From contig QANT01005697.1 of NCBI GenBank assembly GCA_003254885.1, positions 1 through 64,000 of the forward strand: DNA of 64,000 nucleotides, written 5' to 3'. Source of the DNA: Purshia tridentata (taxonomy: Eukaryota > Streptophyta > Magnoliopsida > Rosales > Rosaceae). How positions within the stretch are numbered: the stretch's first letter is position 1; the number at the start of each line of letters is the position of its first letter. The notes beneath the pieces were generated by a model. That model had not been told where the DNA came from. It worked only from the letters and a program-made list of their open reading frames with translations, and searched no databases. Positions 22,977 to 36,293 of the stretch are shown here, in pieces. The translations under genes were made by a program, and so were the position numbers.

Positions 22977-24847
22977 GTCAAACCCTAAGAGTTATAATTG
23001 TAGTTGATAATGAATTCAACGACTAGAAGAAAAAGAAGTCGGAAATCAAATTCGTTTTCGGATCTTCTCCTGCTCCAATCGGAACATCTCTCTAGGGTTT
23101 TCGTCGGAGTTGAAAATTCTGGAATTCGAAAACTCGCGAAGAAAATCAGATCTGCAGAAATTGGGAGTGAATCGAAAATTGAGAAAATGCAACACTTCTC
23201 CGAAAGTTTTCCTTCCCTTTTCGTTTTTCTTTTTCCGTTCTTTTTTTATTTTTTTATATTTCTTGTTTGTTTGGTTTGGGCTCGTCTGTGCTTTCTAGTC
23301 TCAGTCGTGGCAGTCGTTTCTCTCTCTCTCTCTCTCTCTGTATTGACTATTGTGTAGCGATATCGGAAGGTGCTAACAGAGGTTGGAAGTCTGGTTGTGT
23401 ATGAAAAGACGGATATGCCCTCACTTCTTGTGATTGCCGATCAATTCAAAATGTCTATATTTGGAATCTGGTCAAGTTCAACAAAAAATTATACCAATCC
23501 CGCCTAATCACGACTTATTAATCCACCTCCATCTTTTATCTACACGACTTATTAATCCACCTCCATCTTTTATCTACCTCTGCCTTTTATCTTCTTAATT
23601 GTTAGTTGTAACTTGTAACACACGACTTATTAATCCACCTCCATCTTTTATCTACCTCTGCCTTTTTATCTTCTTAATTGTTAGTTGTAACTTGTAACTT
23701 AACACGGTTTGGTTTGAGTTCTAGGATGATATTTAAATTTAACTAAACTAGATCACAAATATATCGTCCGTTTTGTATTTATTGTTACACAGTTCCTATA
23801 ATTTTCCTTTTTTTTTTTATTACATAAGAGACAGAGTTTGACTAATGCAAATGTATAAGGAAAAACTTTTATTTTCGACAAACTAAACCAACTTTAATTC
23901 TTTAATTTATAGGGCTTACAAGTGATACTATTTATTGTACCAAAATTTTGTTTGATACAGATATCTAATCGTTTACAATAACTTATATGAAACCATCTCT
24001 GCTATTAGTATTTACTAATTACAAGTAGTAATAACAAGAATAATTATGTGTTCAAGCCGAAAAAACCTAGAATAATTGTCGCATGAATAAATCGGTCATC
24101 TTATAAATGAAGGGCCTCACAACAGGTAAAAAGTATTTATTTATTTATTTTGAGTAAGTAGTTAAAAGTATTGAAATTGATTTCTACAAAATTTATCACT
24201 GAGTATGTTGCTTCAAAAAAAATATTAAGACACAGTAATAATAGAATGTAAGGTCCGTCTGACACAATTGTGAATAAACTAACGAAAAAAATTAACATTT
24301 CGAATCTTCAATCAAATGAGCAAAACTAATTAGCTCCTTCATGGCCAATAAATTAAGAACAGCACCTTTAGCCGGTCATAATTTGTATAGAAGGGCATAT
24401 CATAGCCTACAAGAATGCAAGGCCTGCAATAGAGTTGCTTCTTCCTTTGATAAACAGAAATCAATGATCACAATTTGCCATTCCTTGTCCGATGTCACAT
24501 CAAATTGCATCATTTTCTCTGAAACACGACTTATGATCTTCATACATTAACTTAAAAATGGAGAACACTCACAAGCATAATGTCTGTGAGTCAGTTCTAC
24601 AAAACGCTGGTAATGGAATGAATCGAACAGTCCACACAACCATAGAAATGACATGGAATCAGTAATTAGGTCATTTCCGATTTACTTTCTGGTAGAATGT
24701 ATGTAAACCTAAATAGTTTCTTGAATAATAATCTCTTGCACAAAATTACATGACACATCCGATGTTGAAATTACAACCTATCTATTGGGAATTGTTATAT
24801 GTAACAAGAAAAATTCAACACAACACCATATATGGCACAATTAACAA
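22977..24847. other. Intergenic between VAC14 start and NUP155 end
   Basis: No gene found. The left part carries the VAC14 5' leader and promoter, including a (CT)n run at about 23318-23340. A 78-bp tandem repeat lies at 23509-23699. The region before 24847 should contain the NUP155 3' untranslated part. Confidence 0.6.
23509..23699. repeat. 78-bp tandem repeat, two full copies and one partial
   Basis: A 34-base partial unit at 23509 is followed by full units at 23543-23620 and 23621-23699, each starting CACGACTTATTAATCC. Units are almost identical, so the expansion looks recent. Confidence 0.92.
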
Positions 24848-26418
24848 TCAAAAACGGTCAAAGGAAAAGGGACTTATCAGTGACTCTTCAAGTTCCCGAA
24901 AGCCATGGTAAACAGCTTCAGTCTGGCTTTGTGGAAGGGTCAACCTCCGCACCTCAGTCATATACCTGCAATTCCAAGTTCAACAGAAACAAAAAACTAA
25001 ATCTTGGATCAACATAAATTGAAACTCTTAAAACTGCTTAAAGAAACAAATGCACAGATTGGATAAATTCTTGAAACCTAGCTGATTTGTTTCTGCATTT
25101 GTTTTGTTAAACAGGAACCATCAAATGTGAGATCCAATTCTGTTCTCTAATGCTTACAAGGCATAAAAATTTATACATATATATCACATTTGATAATTGA
25201 AATCCTAGATTTCTCCAATAGCTAAATGAGTGAATGGAATCGCAAGAAATTAATCACCATCTGCACTTTATCGTTCAAATGGAACAAATGAAAGGACATA
25301 CACAAAATACAACATTTCCACAAAATACAACGTTTCCATCTTTCTAGTGTATGTCCATATTACATCCATCACGAGAGGGAAATTGTAATATTTTAGAATG
25401 GTCCAGAATTATAAGCATTTATCTTGGCTCAAAGAAGATTATTACAAGTCATCAAAGATACAAAATCTGCATACTGAAACACGTGTTTTCAGTTTGTACT
25501 ATCATATATCTTGCTTTTGTAAACATCAGTCATGAAACTCAAAACTGCTTTTAAAATTACAAGAAAAATAAAAGGAAACTAAACCTTATGAAGAATCTAT
25601 TGGATCACAAAGAAGCAAATTTTGGAATTCCAGGATTCTCTACAACTCTCATTATATGGTATTTTGCAAGTCATCTTAAGGATGATAGATTGCGAGTTTT
25701 GAACATCATTGAAACTATTTTAATCTCTATCTTTATTGAAAAACACAGGCAATGCAGCTAAACTACTTTAAACACACACACACACATATATATATAAAGT
25801 TGATCATAAATCAAATAAAAAAAACCTGTTTGTTGCAATAAATATGTTAGGATTAGGATAGGTAAAGGGTTTGATCCCTTCCAATGTAACTAAAAGAAAA
25901 AAAAGTTTTAAAAAAGCAACAGTAAATAAATAAGCTCACCTGTTTGCTGCACTTGAGATCTTATCTCGAACCCCTTGGTTAATGACTGCGGTTTGCCCCA
26001 GTGAGAATGTTCCACCTAAGATTAAAGAAGCTCCAGTAGCACTTGTACCCATTCTTTGTGCAAACACAGACATCGCCCACTCGCGAAGTATCACTAGTAC
26101 AGATCGCAGAAGGCGTAACCTGAGGGTTGGTGATGGCAAAATAGCACCACTAGTCAACAATTGGTCATAAGTGTTCAATACAGGCTCAGTTGCACCCTTG
26201 CAAGCGGCAAGAAGAGCCCTTGCCACATCTTCATCCCCAACAGATTCAATCCCTGATTCCAGTCTTTCCTACAAATAGATATGAAAAATCAAGTAATAGC
26301 TCTTTGAATTTTAACTAATCTTTTTTTAAGGCTGCATATATACATATGTGTGTGTGTGTGTGTATATGTGTGTATTTTTATTTTTTTTGGCCACGGTGTA
26401 CTCACGTGTATAAAACAA

Positions 26419-26456
<38 letters not shown>

Positions 26457-29400
26457 TGCGTGTGTGTATGTGTGCGCGCGTCTCAAATGTACCAGTGCAG
26501 CTTTCTCGAGGTGGAGACACAGTGTGTCTAAAGGTAAACCAGCTCCATCTCCTGGATAAGTGTGAGAACCAACTCTCTTCAATACCGAACAAGCTTCAGC
26601 AATGCCACCCTTTGAAAGAGCTTGATCAATTAATCTAGCCCAAGTTTCTCTTATGATGCTACTATCAGCATCACCAGAATAGCTTGCAAAGTATAGCATT
26701 TCCAGACATATCTGAATGCAGCAGAGGAAAAGCAAAAATTCAGTTATAGAATGCAAACTAGAACTCCCCTAACTCTGTTTAGTAAGAAGGTACCATGTGG
26801 GATGGTAACACAATGATTGGCAAGCAAGAAAAAGCGAGTACCTCCCAAAGTTCAAATGGAACAGCATATTCATTGTATAGCTGAGTTATACTTTTTAGAT
26901 CTAATGATAGCTCTTTGGCCTTTTCTCGTGCGATATTTGCAAGATCGGCATCACCAGTTGAAGTGGAAATAGGGTCAGTTCCACTTTGGACAGACTCAGA
27001 TGCACCAGGCACAGCTTCCATCCTGAAAGCTAAAGCCTCCAGTTCCTCTTTGATCTTTATCTGAAAACGAAGGACAGCAAGCTTTCCTTCCAACAAATCT
27101 AGCAACCCATCATCATAAGCACCGCGAGTAGAACCTACCAGACCATCATTGTTACTTGCATTTTTTGCCTGTAGAACTGCATTACTTAGGTAATGACACC
27201 TGAAATTGACAAAATACCATAATTAGCAGACTAGGGGATCAGGAAATTAGTTTTCTACGGTCAATGGTTCACTATATCCCACCTTGGATGGGTTGGGTAA
27301 ATTGGGTTTATTAGTGAAGAGAGACTAGTCCAAAAGACAATAAAAAATTACATATGATCAATATATTTAATGTAGGGATAAATAAAATATAAAGACATTA
27401 ATACAGAAGAATCGGACTGATCAGCATAAGCATTCATATTATTAAATGAGGAACAAGGTAAAAATAAAAATACTGTTTGCACTTAGAACTCCCAAACAAA
27501 ACATAAATTTTGGTAAGTGTTAAATCAAATTCATAAAAATGCCAAAGGGAACCCATCACAAGCAATGAAGAGATGCCTGGAAAAAAGACAGCTAAATTTC
27601 TGGTAAGATAAAGGTAGGGTGTCTGACCCCTAAAAAAAAAAAAAAAAAAAANAAAAAAAAAAAAAAAAAACCTCCAAAGCAAATCCAGAGAGAACTAATA
27701 AAGACTAAAGGGACGAATATGGTAACCTTTCATCTAGAGTAGGAACATCCCCCAAATCAATTGAGCGCCTCTCAGCCAGTCTTAACAACACATGAGCTGC
27801 AAGCAGATGCTGCCTCTTCAAGACATAGTACCGTGCCAAAAGATCAGAATATTTGGCTTGATTAGATGGGAAGGCTGTTCCTGAATGACCCAACGGAGAA
27901 GTCACAGCTCGAACCTACAAACATGAGAGAAACATCAGAGGGGGGCAGGGGAGAAAACGGCTAAGATACATTATTTAAAGATATTTCTTTTGTAAATATG
28001 AAAGACCTTCCAGCTCTTTGGTGCAAAACATATGTATGATCAAATTCTGAGACATATAAGAGAATCTTGACCAATCACCTCTTGCATAGGTTCACGGCCA
28101 GCACTTTGTAGAAAAGGCACCAAATCAGGACCTCCATACTCCAACAACTCATTTTCAAGACCCAAATCAATCATAGCACGGTACAAGTACTCATGAAATA
28201 ATCTATCAGAAGATTGGATGCCAAGCTGTACAATCTGGCTTATGTATTTGTTCCGAGAGACCTGATCAAGAACAGGTAGTGCAGCAGCAGGCCTAAGCGG
28301 AGAACCGAACTCCCTCTGTGAAGACTCACCTTTTAGAGAACGCAATGCACTGATGATAATATCATAACACTGTTCACGTTGAGCCTGTGCATGTTCTCGA
28401 ACTGCTGCATCAATTTGGTCATTAAAAGCATCACCTGCGGGGTCAAGAGCCTGTGCTTTTTGTAGAGGTAAGCGAACCACAGCCTCATAAAACCTGCAAC
28501 ACTCTCATTAGGTTTTACGTTTTACCGTTTTAGACATAGTGCCCTAACTAGGCATAGGCAATCAACCAAAACAGAACTGGGCACAGCCCTAAGCAACTGA
28601 CCTTAAATCCTCAAATCTTTTGCAAACAGTTCGTAAATCAGCAGATTCTGGAACTTTGCTTAGGCAATTGAAGGCCTCTATTGCAAGATTCTCCTTCTCC
28701 TCTGGATCTGGAATTACAGCGGCTCTCTCAAGACACTCCACAGCTAGAAAAAACTTGTAATCAGACTCCTTATAATAGCTTGGACAACCCTCCCGTAATC
28801 TCCCGCTAATATCATCTACTGCTCCCCTGCCATCAGGACCAGTATAGTACTGGAACAATGAATGACATCAAGATAAGGACATTTCAGAATGAAGGACAGC
28901 AAAGTCAGAAAACCCATACAAGCTGATAAACAAGTAAGGGGAAGCAAAGAAATTTTGCTAGTAAGTGTAAGAATGTCATTTAAGTGAGCTTCCTCTATGT
29001 TAAACCTAAAATTGCATTACCTCCATCAGAGCAGATATGAGCCTTGTAGCAAGGCGGTCACCCTCCTCGGAACAAACTAGCCGATGAAATGTCATTTGAA
29101 CTAATGCCTGTCGTAGATTAGCATCAAAACCCTGAACCAGGCGAGTTACATGGTGCTGTGAAATAAGCTGGAGCAGAAACAGGGCCTCACTGGATCTAAG
29201 AAGCAACTGCCTGATGCATTCCATTGCCCTAACCTGCACAACATACAAACAAAAAATTTTGAAAAGGATTTGAAAGGACAAGTTTAAACACCTTTGCGCA
29301 TTACAGATCAATCAAACTACCTCCATGGCTGCCAGTTCCGCAGGACTATATGGAAATCGCTGCCTTTTATTAGACACACCACCATCATTAGCCTCATTAT

Positions 29401-32400
29401 TCCGTGGGTAAGCACCAAATAAGTTTCTCATCATACTACGGTCACCAGCACCTAATTCTGAGCCATTTCCATAAAGAATAGAACCAGTCAAGTCTCCTAA
29501 ACCAGCAACACAGCCATAAAGTCCCCGCCTTTGGTTCCTTCTGGACCTTAGAAACTTCTCTAGAGAACGAATTTTGTTTTCAAGCACTTGCATAGCCTCA
29601 AGAGAGAGTCTGCATACAACTAACCCATTTTCTGACATAGCACCTGTAGAACCTAAACCACCTTTTACAACCACAACAGGAAGTTCCCAGAGAGGAAAAA
29701 GCAACCTCGCAGAACACAGACAGAGCCCTTCATGTGCACCTGAAAACACAGGCTCAGCCTCCTGAACAACCTGGCCCATGCTGAATCCCCCAGCAGCTGT
29801 TCTAGTGTTTGATAATGCACTGCTACCCTCAAGCTGTGGCATTCCAACAAATCTTGGGTCCTCAAAAGCTTCAGCTGCCTTCTGAGCAACAACATTGCTT
29901 ATAAGATTTTCTGAATGGACTATCCTAGCTGCTAGCATTAAACACATCGCAGCTCCCTCACCAGCTCCAAAACGATTGAAGAATTCTTCTAAGATTGACC
30001 GGGGGGAGTTGGACTCAAACAACCTCCTCAGAATGTCCACAGGCCTATTGAAAACTATTTCCATCATGCCCATGGTACTGAAAACAACAACTCGCCTCCT
30101 TGGCAATATATGTTGGATTGAAAGGTCTCCTCTGGCCCAAAGCTTTCCAGATACCTTTTCACAGGACTCCTCTGAGCCTTCATATCCACCATATTCAATT
30201 TCTGAATATAGAGACTGTACAGTGGTTGCAGTATCAGGCAAGGGTAAAACATCTGCTACAAAAAGCATTCGTCCTTCAACTGGTAAACAAGATACAGATT
30301 CCCGTAATGCTCGAGAACTCCTTGAACTTGTTCCCAAAGTACTTGACCCAGCTGATTGTGTGCTTGAATCACGGTTTACAATGAGAAGAGAAGACACAGT
30401 TGGTGCGGATGCATCAGAAAGGACAAGAGTTCCAGAAGAATAATATGCTGCCTCAACCTTCAGGGAGAGATCATCATTCTGAGGTCTACCAGCAAGAGAC
30501 ATGGTTCCAAAGGCAAGTCCACCACTGACCCCTAGTGGAGGGGAAGGCCTAGTAGTCACAACCTTTAAACAGCTGGGTTTATGATGGTTCGTATTAAACC
30601 CACCCAAATTTCCACTAGATGGAGAAGTGGTAAGGTACATCCTTCTGCCATCTGATAAAACAGCAACAAGGTGTAGAGACTTAGATTCCAGTGTGGACAA
30701 TGGTGATATGCAAACTATAGATGACTTTGTCAATCGATTTGGAGCTCTAGCTCCAGTTGATTGTCTACCCCCATAATGAATATCCCGCTGATTAACCAGA
30801 TTCCTTTCTTCTGCCACTTTCTTCAATGACCCATCAGCATTTTGCCCCAGAATAAAAACCTGAAGTTTCATTTCTTCAGTTCGTGCATACAAGATGTGTC
30901 TTTCATTATCAAAAACCATTTCAATGATGGGGTCAATAGCTCCAAACTTAAAAACGTTAGGCACTACCCATCTGAAAACCAAGAAGACGTGTATGTTAAT
31001 TCTTTGAAAAGAATATTCAAACTCAAACTTTAGGTAAAACTTGGCCAATCAACAAACACAATTATTACATTAAAGAAAGCTATTCTTCTGGATCTCTGAC
31101 CCCCTTTTTAAAAAAAAAAAAAAATCAAGTTGTAGAAAAATAATTAAATTTGCCTCTTACAATCAAAATGTCAAACTTCTATATCCAATGTCCATAACAC
31201 ATAAGTTCATGGAAACTTAATAGCATTGCAGCAATAGGCAGGGATTTATGACCACATACAAGGGTTAAACATCATATAACACAACCAACCTTGAAATAAC
31301 ACTTCCTAAACCAGCTGTCAGACAAACTTTTCGACATCGCTTTTGCCAGCCTGATCCAGTTGTATAATATAGCTCATAAATGTGGCCATCACGCCCAGCC
31401 AGGAAAATACGACCCCTGTCAGTACATGTGATACAAGTCATGGTGATCCCATCAGATGGTACTGTATACTCAGGCAACGGCTGTAGTGAGACCTCTGCAT
31501 ATGGATCTGTGCCATCAGCCCCTCCGGAGCAACATACTCCTACGAGAATTAACTAATAACAAGCAGAGGCCATTAAGATAAACTAAAAACCCTCAACCAA
31601 TAAGAGAAAGTATTAAAAATTATATGCTATAATCAAATTGAAAGAAAACCTTGGGGGAAAGTATCAAAGAAGAAAAAAAAAATAGTTACATTGTAAGAGA
31701 AAGACGGAGAGAGATCAAAAATACTATGTACGTACCTCAACAGGAGTTGCTAATATCAAAAGATACTGAATAGCTTCAACAAAAACACCAGATTTAGATT
31801 TAGCAAGTCCAACAGCACAAATAGCTTGATCCTCCCCACTATATTCAGGACATTGTCCATCCCTGATCAAGAAAGAATGTTAGAGAGAAGTAATGAAATG
31901 CTAATGTTTAGCAGATTACTGTCTAAGAAAATGGTAATTGTCATATCTATGAAGCGAGAATCTCCATAAGTTCAATTATCTTATCCTCACCTTGGACTAA
32001 GATGTAATTTTCTTTCTTTTTACAGTTTCTTTTATAAACAATATTCTTGTATTAATACTAAGATATACTCACCACTTATCGAAGCGCCAAAGAAACAAGG
32101 AATTATCTACTGATGCCCATGCCCTACGAATCTCGGGAAATATTCCACACAATGCAGTTCCTTCCCCACCGGCTGCAGTATATCTTTCAATAAGTACTGG
32201 AGGCAACTCCCTCGTATCCACCACCTCAACCAAAGGTGGCCACTGCAATAAAATTAAATATTATTGTAAGGCTTTGGAGAATAGAATTGAGAAAGTGAGA
32301 AACCGATTAATAATACACTCACTGGTCTGCCAATGTGATTATATATTGCAGTACTTTCACTACTAAAATCCTAACTAATAATTCGAATAAATATATAAAT

Positions 32401-32562
32401 TACCTCTCTGGGATGAGTAGAATAGGGGTGGCTGGCGTATCTGGAAGCTTCTAGGGCTTCTTCGAGATCGAGCTGAGACGCGACTTCTCTGCCAATGCGG
32501 TCACTCACGACGAGGCCGGCATTGGTGACGTCGGGCATAACGATTTCATCTTCCCACGACAT
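24848..32562 (-). CDS. NUP155: Nuclear pore complex protein NUP155
   Basis: Thirteen exons give 1,485 residues in frame: 32404-32562, 32073-32242, 31736-31862, 31290-31552, 29321-30971, 29021-29233, 28602-28849, 28079-28493, 27727-27914, 26842-27199, 26493-26711, 25940-26268, 24848-24965. The N-terminus MSWEDEIVMPDVTNAGLVVS and the C-terminus MTEVRRLTLP...PFPFDRF match plant NUP155, and Arabidopsis AT1G14850 is of similar length (about 1,464 by memory). Residues 1 to about 550 form the beta-propeller domain (DRGRIFLAGRDGHIYELYY, RWVVPNVFKFG); the remainder is the long alpha-helical domain (RAMECIRQLLLRSSEALFLL, YAVPFELWEICLEMLY). NUP155 is an inner-ring scaffold nucleoporin binding NUP35/53, NUP93 and membrane. 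The 1.65-kb exon 5 is unusually long. Several introns hold microsatellites and a poly-A run with an N. It is transcribed divergently from LpxC. Confidence 0.96.
26341..26461. repeat. Compound (TG)n-(TA)n-(GA)n microsatellites in NUP155 intron
   Basis: A TG run near 26347-26373, a TA run near 26422-26440 and an AG run near 26441-26455, all in the intron after NUP155 exon 11. The alternating frames create apparent reading frames that are not real. Confidence 0.9.
27632..27670. repeat. Poly-A run with an N
   Basis: About 39 A residues interrupted by an N at 27652, in a NUP155 intron. It could be the tail of an old retroposed sequence, but I see no body attached to it; an assembly join in a homopolymer is simpler. 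Confidence 0.8.
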
Positions 32563-33249
32563 GTCGTTGGAAACCCTAGAACTCTGAGAAGGAAACTTGA
32601 AACAATTGAAAAACTGCCTGGGAGGTTGAATTAAAACCCTGAGTCGGTTTTCCCTCCCTTTTCCGGGAACCAAGCACTGCAAGTCTTTTGGTAACCCGAG
32701 TTCAAACGGCTAATAGAGAGAGTGGGGAAGAGGGAGATTTGTATTTTAGGGTTTAGGGGAGGGTTCGTTTGTGGCGGGCAAATTACGCTAATTTTGAAAA
32801 AACCGGATGATCCGGTTCATCTGTTAATCTTGTTGTGAGTTGTTACGACCTTTTATAGTTCGTCGGTGTGACCGACTTTTATAGGTTTATGTCTAAAATC
32901 TAAACAATCTATTTTCGAAAGTTATTTTTTAAAAAAAATCTAAATTATAATTTTGATTTATTATGTAGTTCGATATTTTTAATTTTGATTTTCGTAGATT
33001 GATTTGTTCATCAATGTTTTATTAATGATAGCTTTCCTTTATCAAAATAAAAACAAATATTGTTCAATCATGTTCTTCCAGTTAATTAATTGATGAAATC
33101 AATGACAAATTAGCAGAAAGGTTCCCCACCCGGTTGCCAAACTTGTAGAAAGCCCTAGCCAACCGTCCCGCCAAAAGTGTCCTTTTTGACGAATTAGCAG
33201 GTTTAAGACTCAAAACAACGGCGTCTTGGTGCTCAACTACCCGTAAGCT
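32563..33249. promoter_or_regulatory. Bidirectional intergenic region of NUP155 and LpxC
   Basis: 687 bases separate the two start codons, which point away from each other. Both promoters and both 5' leaders must lie here unless a leader intron reaches further. No strong TATA box is visible near either start, which suits housekeeping genes. Confidence 0.6.
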
Positions 33250-36200
33250 ATGACTGTCTCCGGTGCCTTGAACGCATTCAAGTCCTCTAAATTCATCTCC
33301 TGGAAATCCGTATACTACACTTTCTCTCTATAAATATTTAATATATTTATCTTTTCCGTGAATCATTTTCCTGTTAATTTTCTCAGCAACCGAACGGAAA
33401 GCTAATTTCTGTCCGAATGTGTGTGCTTCCTTTGATTGCAGACTGGTAGGCTTCAGCAAACCTTAGCGGGATGCATAGAGCGCAAGGGGAAGAGCTTGCA
33501 CTGCGGCAAGTTTTCCACGGTGAAGTTGTGGCCGGAGATCGCCGGCAAAGGGAGGTACTTTGATTTTCGGTCCACTGTGATTCGAGCTTCGATTGAGTTT
33601 GCCGAGGAATCGCCTCTGTGCACCACGCTCTGTAAAGATGGGGTCAAAATTCGAACCGTTGAGCACATGCTTTCGGCTTTGGAAGCTATGGAGGTTGATA
33701 ATTGCCGGATAGAGATTAAGAATGCTGACCCCGAAGATCGCGATCTTGAGGTTGGTACCATATATTTGTAGATTTTGGAGTTCTAAACAAGTAAACAGAT
33801 AATATTTTAGTGAAAATTTGTGGGAGAAGCAATCAGTCACTACTAACAGATGGGCAATATTTCCACATTATAATTGCGCGAATTATATTTGTGTATTAGA
33901 TTTAAATTTTGTGGTTTTTGATGAATACCAAGAACTAATGACGATTGATTATGATATAGGAAAACTAATAATGCCCACAATCAAGTCTTGCAGGTTCCTA
34001 TTTTTGATGGGTCAGCAAGGGAGTGGGTGGAGGCAATAGAACAAGTTGGTTTAAAAGTGGCAACAGATCAGTATGGAAACTGTTGTGAAAAGATGGCAGC
34101 ATATATGAATGAACCAGTGCATGTGTGGAGAAATGACTCTTTTGTTGCTGCATTCCCATCACGAGAAATTCGTATCACATATGGTATTGACTTTCAACAG
34201 GTACGTATATCGCTGAATTGGAAATTATCATTATTAACAGCATGGAATGTCAAACAAAAAAGCCTTCTGCTTTTTGAAGTTATAGATACATAAAATTACT
34301 GTGGAAGTTTGCTTCAAACATTTTTTAAGCTGGACCAAGAATGATCTAGTTGGCAATTGCACATAGATGATGTGCGTAATAATCTGTGGAGAATAGACAT
34401 TGTGGTAATAAAGTTTGTTTGTTGGCTTGATATATTCAATGCATATTTTGCTCGAGTTGAGTGGGCCTAGAATCCATACTGTACGTGGAGCTAAAAGAAA
34501 ATTGTCATTGATTTATATACAGAAAATGCTAATCATTCATATTGCTGAATAGTCGAAATGATTCATGAAACCCACCCAAAGTAGTTAGGATTAGGACTTT
34601 GCTGAACCCAGTTGTCTACATCTTAATGAAACCTTGTAGCACCTTAATTTACTGTAATTGGTTGTTTCTTATCGTTCTGCGGTTTATGCATGCAATCAAA
34701 CAATTGGTTTTCTTCATATAAAGTGAAAATTTGACTTCTAAGTGGCTGCAGGTGCTTGCTATTGGCTGCCAGTGGTTTTCTGTGACCGCCTTGGATAACT
34801 CGTTCTATTCCAAGCAGATAGCTTTGGCAAGAACCTTTTGCATTTATGAGGAGGTCAGTACTAAGTATTTCCCATCTGTAGTCTCGCTATTACTATTTTG
34901 CTGTCAAACTATGGCACTCTTCCATTAAACATGCTATTAAACTTTAGAGTTACAATATCATCTGTATTTGGTTTTTTTATTTATATTGTTAGCGGTGATG
35001 AGTGTTGTGTTCAACTCCAAGCGGTGTCAAGGGTGGTTGGAAGTAGTTCAAGAATGAGTTTCCTCATACAAAATAAAGTATTTTATTGGCCTGTGAATTG
35101 ATTTGTAGAGAAGCAGGATGACATATAACTATATAAGCTTTAGTTTAATGATTACCTTCTTTTGTTTTTTAGGATAAATTGTCAGAAAAAATTACGTATT
35201 TTTATATATTTGAGTCATATTTATTCGGCTAATGCTATACTTCATGTTTTAATTTAACAGGTGGAGCGAATGCGAAATGCAGGATTCATAAAAGGGGGTT
35301 CTTTAGAAAATGCTATTGTTTGCAGGTGAGATGTTCTTTTTATGTGAAAAGAATTCTTCAATGCTTGGTCAGATGGACTAACTACGTAAATTGTTGAACA
35401 AAATTAGCTCACCAACTATTGTAGGAAAGCACACATGGTTATGTGATGAATCCTCCATCAGTCTACTTTAGTGAACAAGTAGTGCAGAACGTAATGCTGT
35501 CGTTTCTCAATCTAAAACATTACGTTTCTCAATCTAAAACATTAACTTCAAAAAAATTCAAAACTTTTTCATTTCAATGCTTCTTTAAACGGATATCAGG
35601 CATTGTTGAACTTTAAACAACGTGAGGACTTTTCACTTGAAGGGTGATAATGTACAGTTGCTAGATAGAAGTTCTTGCAAAGATTTTTGGCCTTATTAAA
35701 GAAGCAAAGATTTGCTTGCTGAAACTCATAGGTTATGTTAAGCTGGACTAGACTACCTGATTTAGGCAATGACATGGGTGATCAAATGTGGATTGGGCTG
35801 GACTGACATGAGAGTTGGATTTGATTTTCTGCGAGTTGAAATAACAAGTTCAAGCAGAAAGTGTTTTGAAGTGTGGGAAATCTGTCTGGTTTGATTTGGG
35901 AGAAAACATTAAATTGCTATACCAACCTCCACCATTACTTGGTTTTCCTACTGATTTTCTGATACACTTATTTGCCTCTTGCAGTGCTAGTATAGGTTGG
36001 TTGAACCCACCGCTGCATTTTCAAGATGAACCTTGTCGCCATAAGGTCTTAGATCTTATCGGGGATGTTTCTCTTTTTGCAAGGTTTGGCAGTCAAGGGC
36101 TTCCAGTGGCACACATAGTGGCTTACAAGGTACATGTTTGTATGGATTGCATAAACGTCTTATTTTCATGGCCGAATTGAAATTAAAATGGCTATGAGAT

Positions 36201-36293
36201 ATTGACTCACGTCTTTTTCTTGTCTTTTATGTCATGCAGGGTAGCCATGCACTGCATTCTGATTTAGTTCGCCGCCTATCAGGAACACTCTAA
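33250..36293 (+). CDS. LPXC: LpxC, UDP-3-O-acyl-N-acetylglucosamine deacetylase
   Basis: Seven exons give 313 residues: 33250-33309, 33442-33750, 33994-34200, 34752-34853, 35261-35325, 35985-36129, 36240-36293. LpxC removes the acetyl group from UDP-acyl-GlcNAc, the committed step of lipid A synthesis in Gram-negative bacteria; plant copies are mitochondrial and make lipid A-like molecules. Zinc ligands match the bacterial enzyme: H95 in [11 protein letters not shown], then H267 and D271 in [11 protein letters not shown]. Other family strings are [11 protein letters not shown] and [15 protein letters not shown]. The first 20 residues ([20 protein letters not shown]) are basic and hydroxylated with no acids, consistent with an organelle targeting end but short. 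The C-terminus [12 protein letters not shown] is intact. Arabidopsis has a cluster of near-identical LpxC genes around AT1G24793; here one copy is seen. A 22-bp tandem duplication lies in intron 5. Confidence 0.94.
35501..35544. repeat. 22-bp tandem duplication in LpxC intron 5
   Basis: The unit CGTTTCTCAATCTAAAACAT(TA) occurs at 35501-35522 and again at 35523-35544 with no visible difference. Confidence 0.9.

Noticed and set aside
23509-23699. CRISPR-like spaced repeat
   Set aside because: Units are contiguous or nearly so, with no unique spacers, and the genome is a plant nuclear one.
26326-26592. Frames with repeated THTHTH or YIYIYI runs in the NUP155 intron
   Set aside because: Produced by translating TG and TA microsatellites; the real exon there is 26493-26711.
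27632-27670. Retroposed SINE or processed pseudogene ending in poly-A
   Set aside because: No body sequence or target duplication beside the A-run, and an N inside suggests a homopolymer assembly problem.
29895-30443. 182-codon plus-strand frame inside the NUP155 large exon
   Set aside because: Antisense shadow of a long coding exon; no start context, and the sense frame is clearly NUP155.
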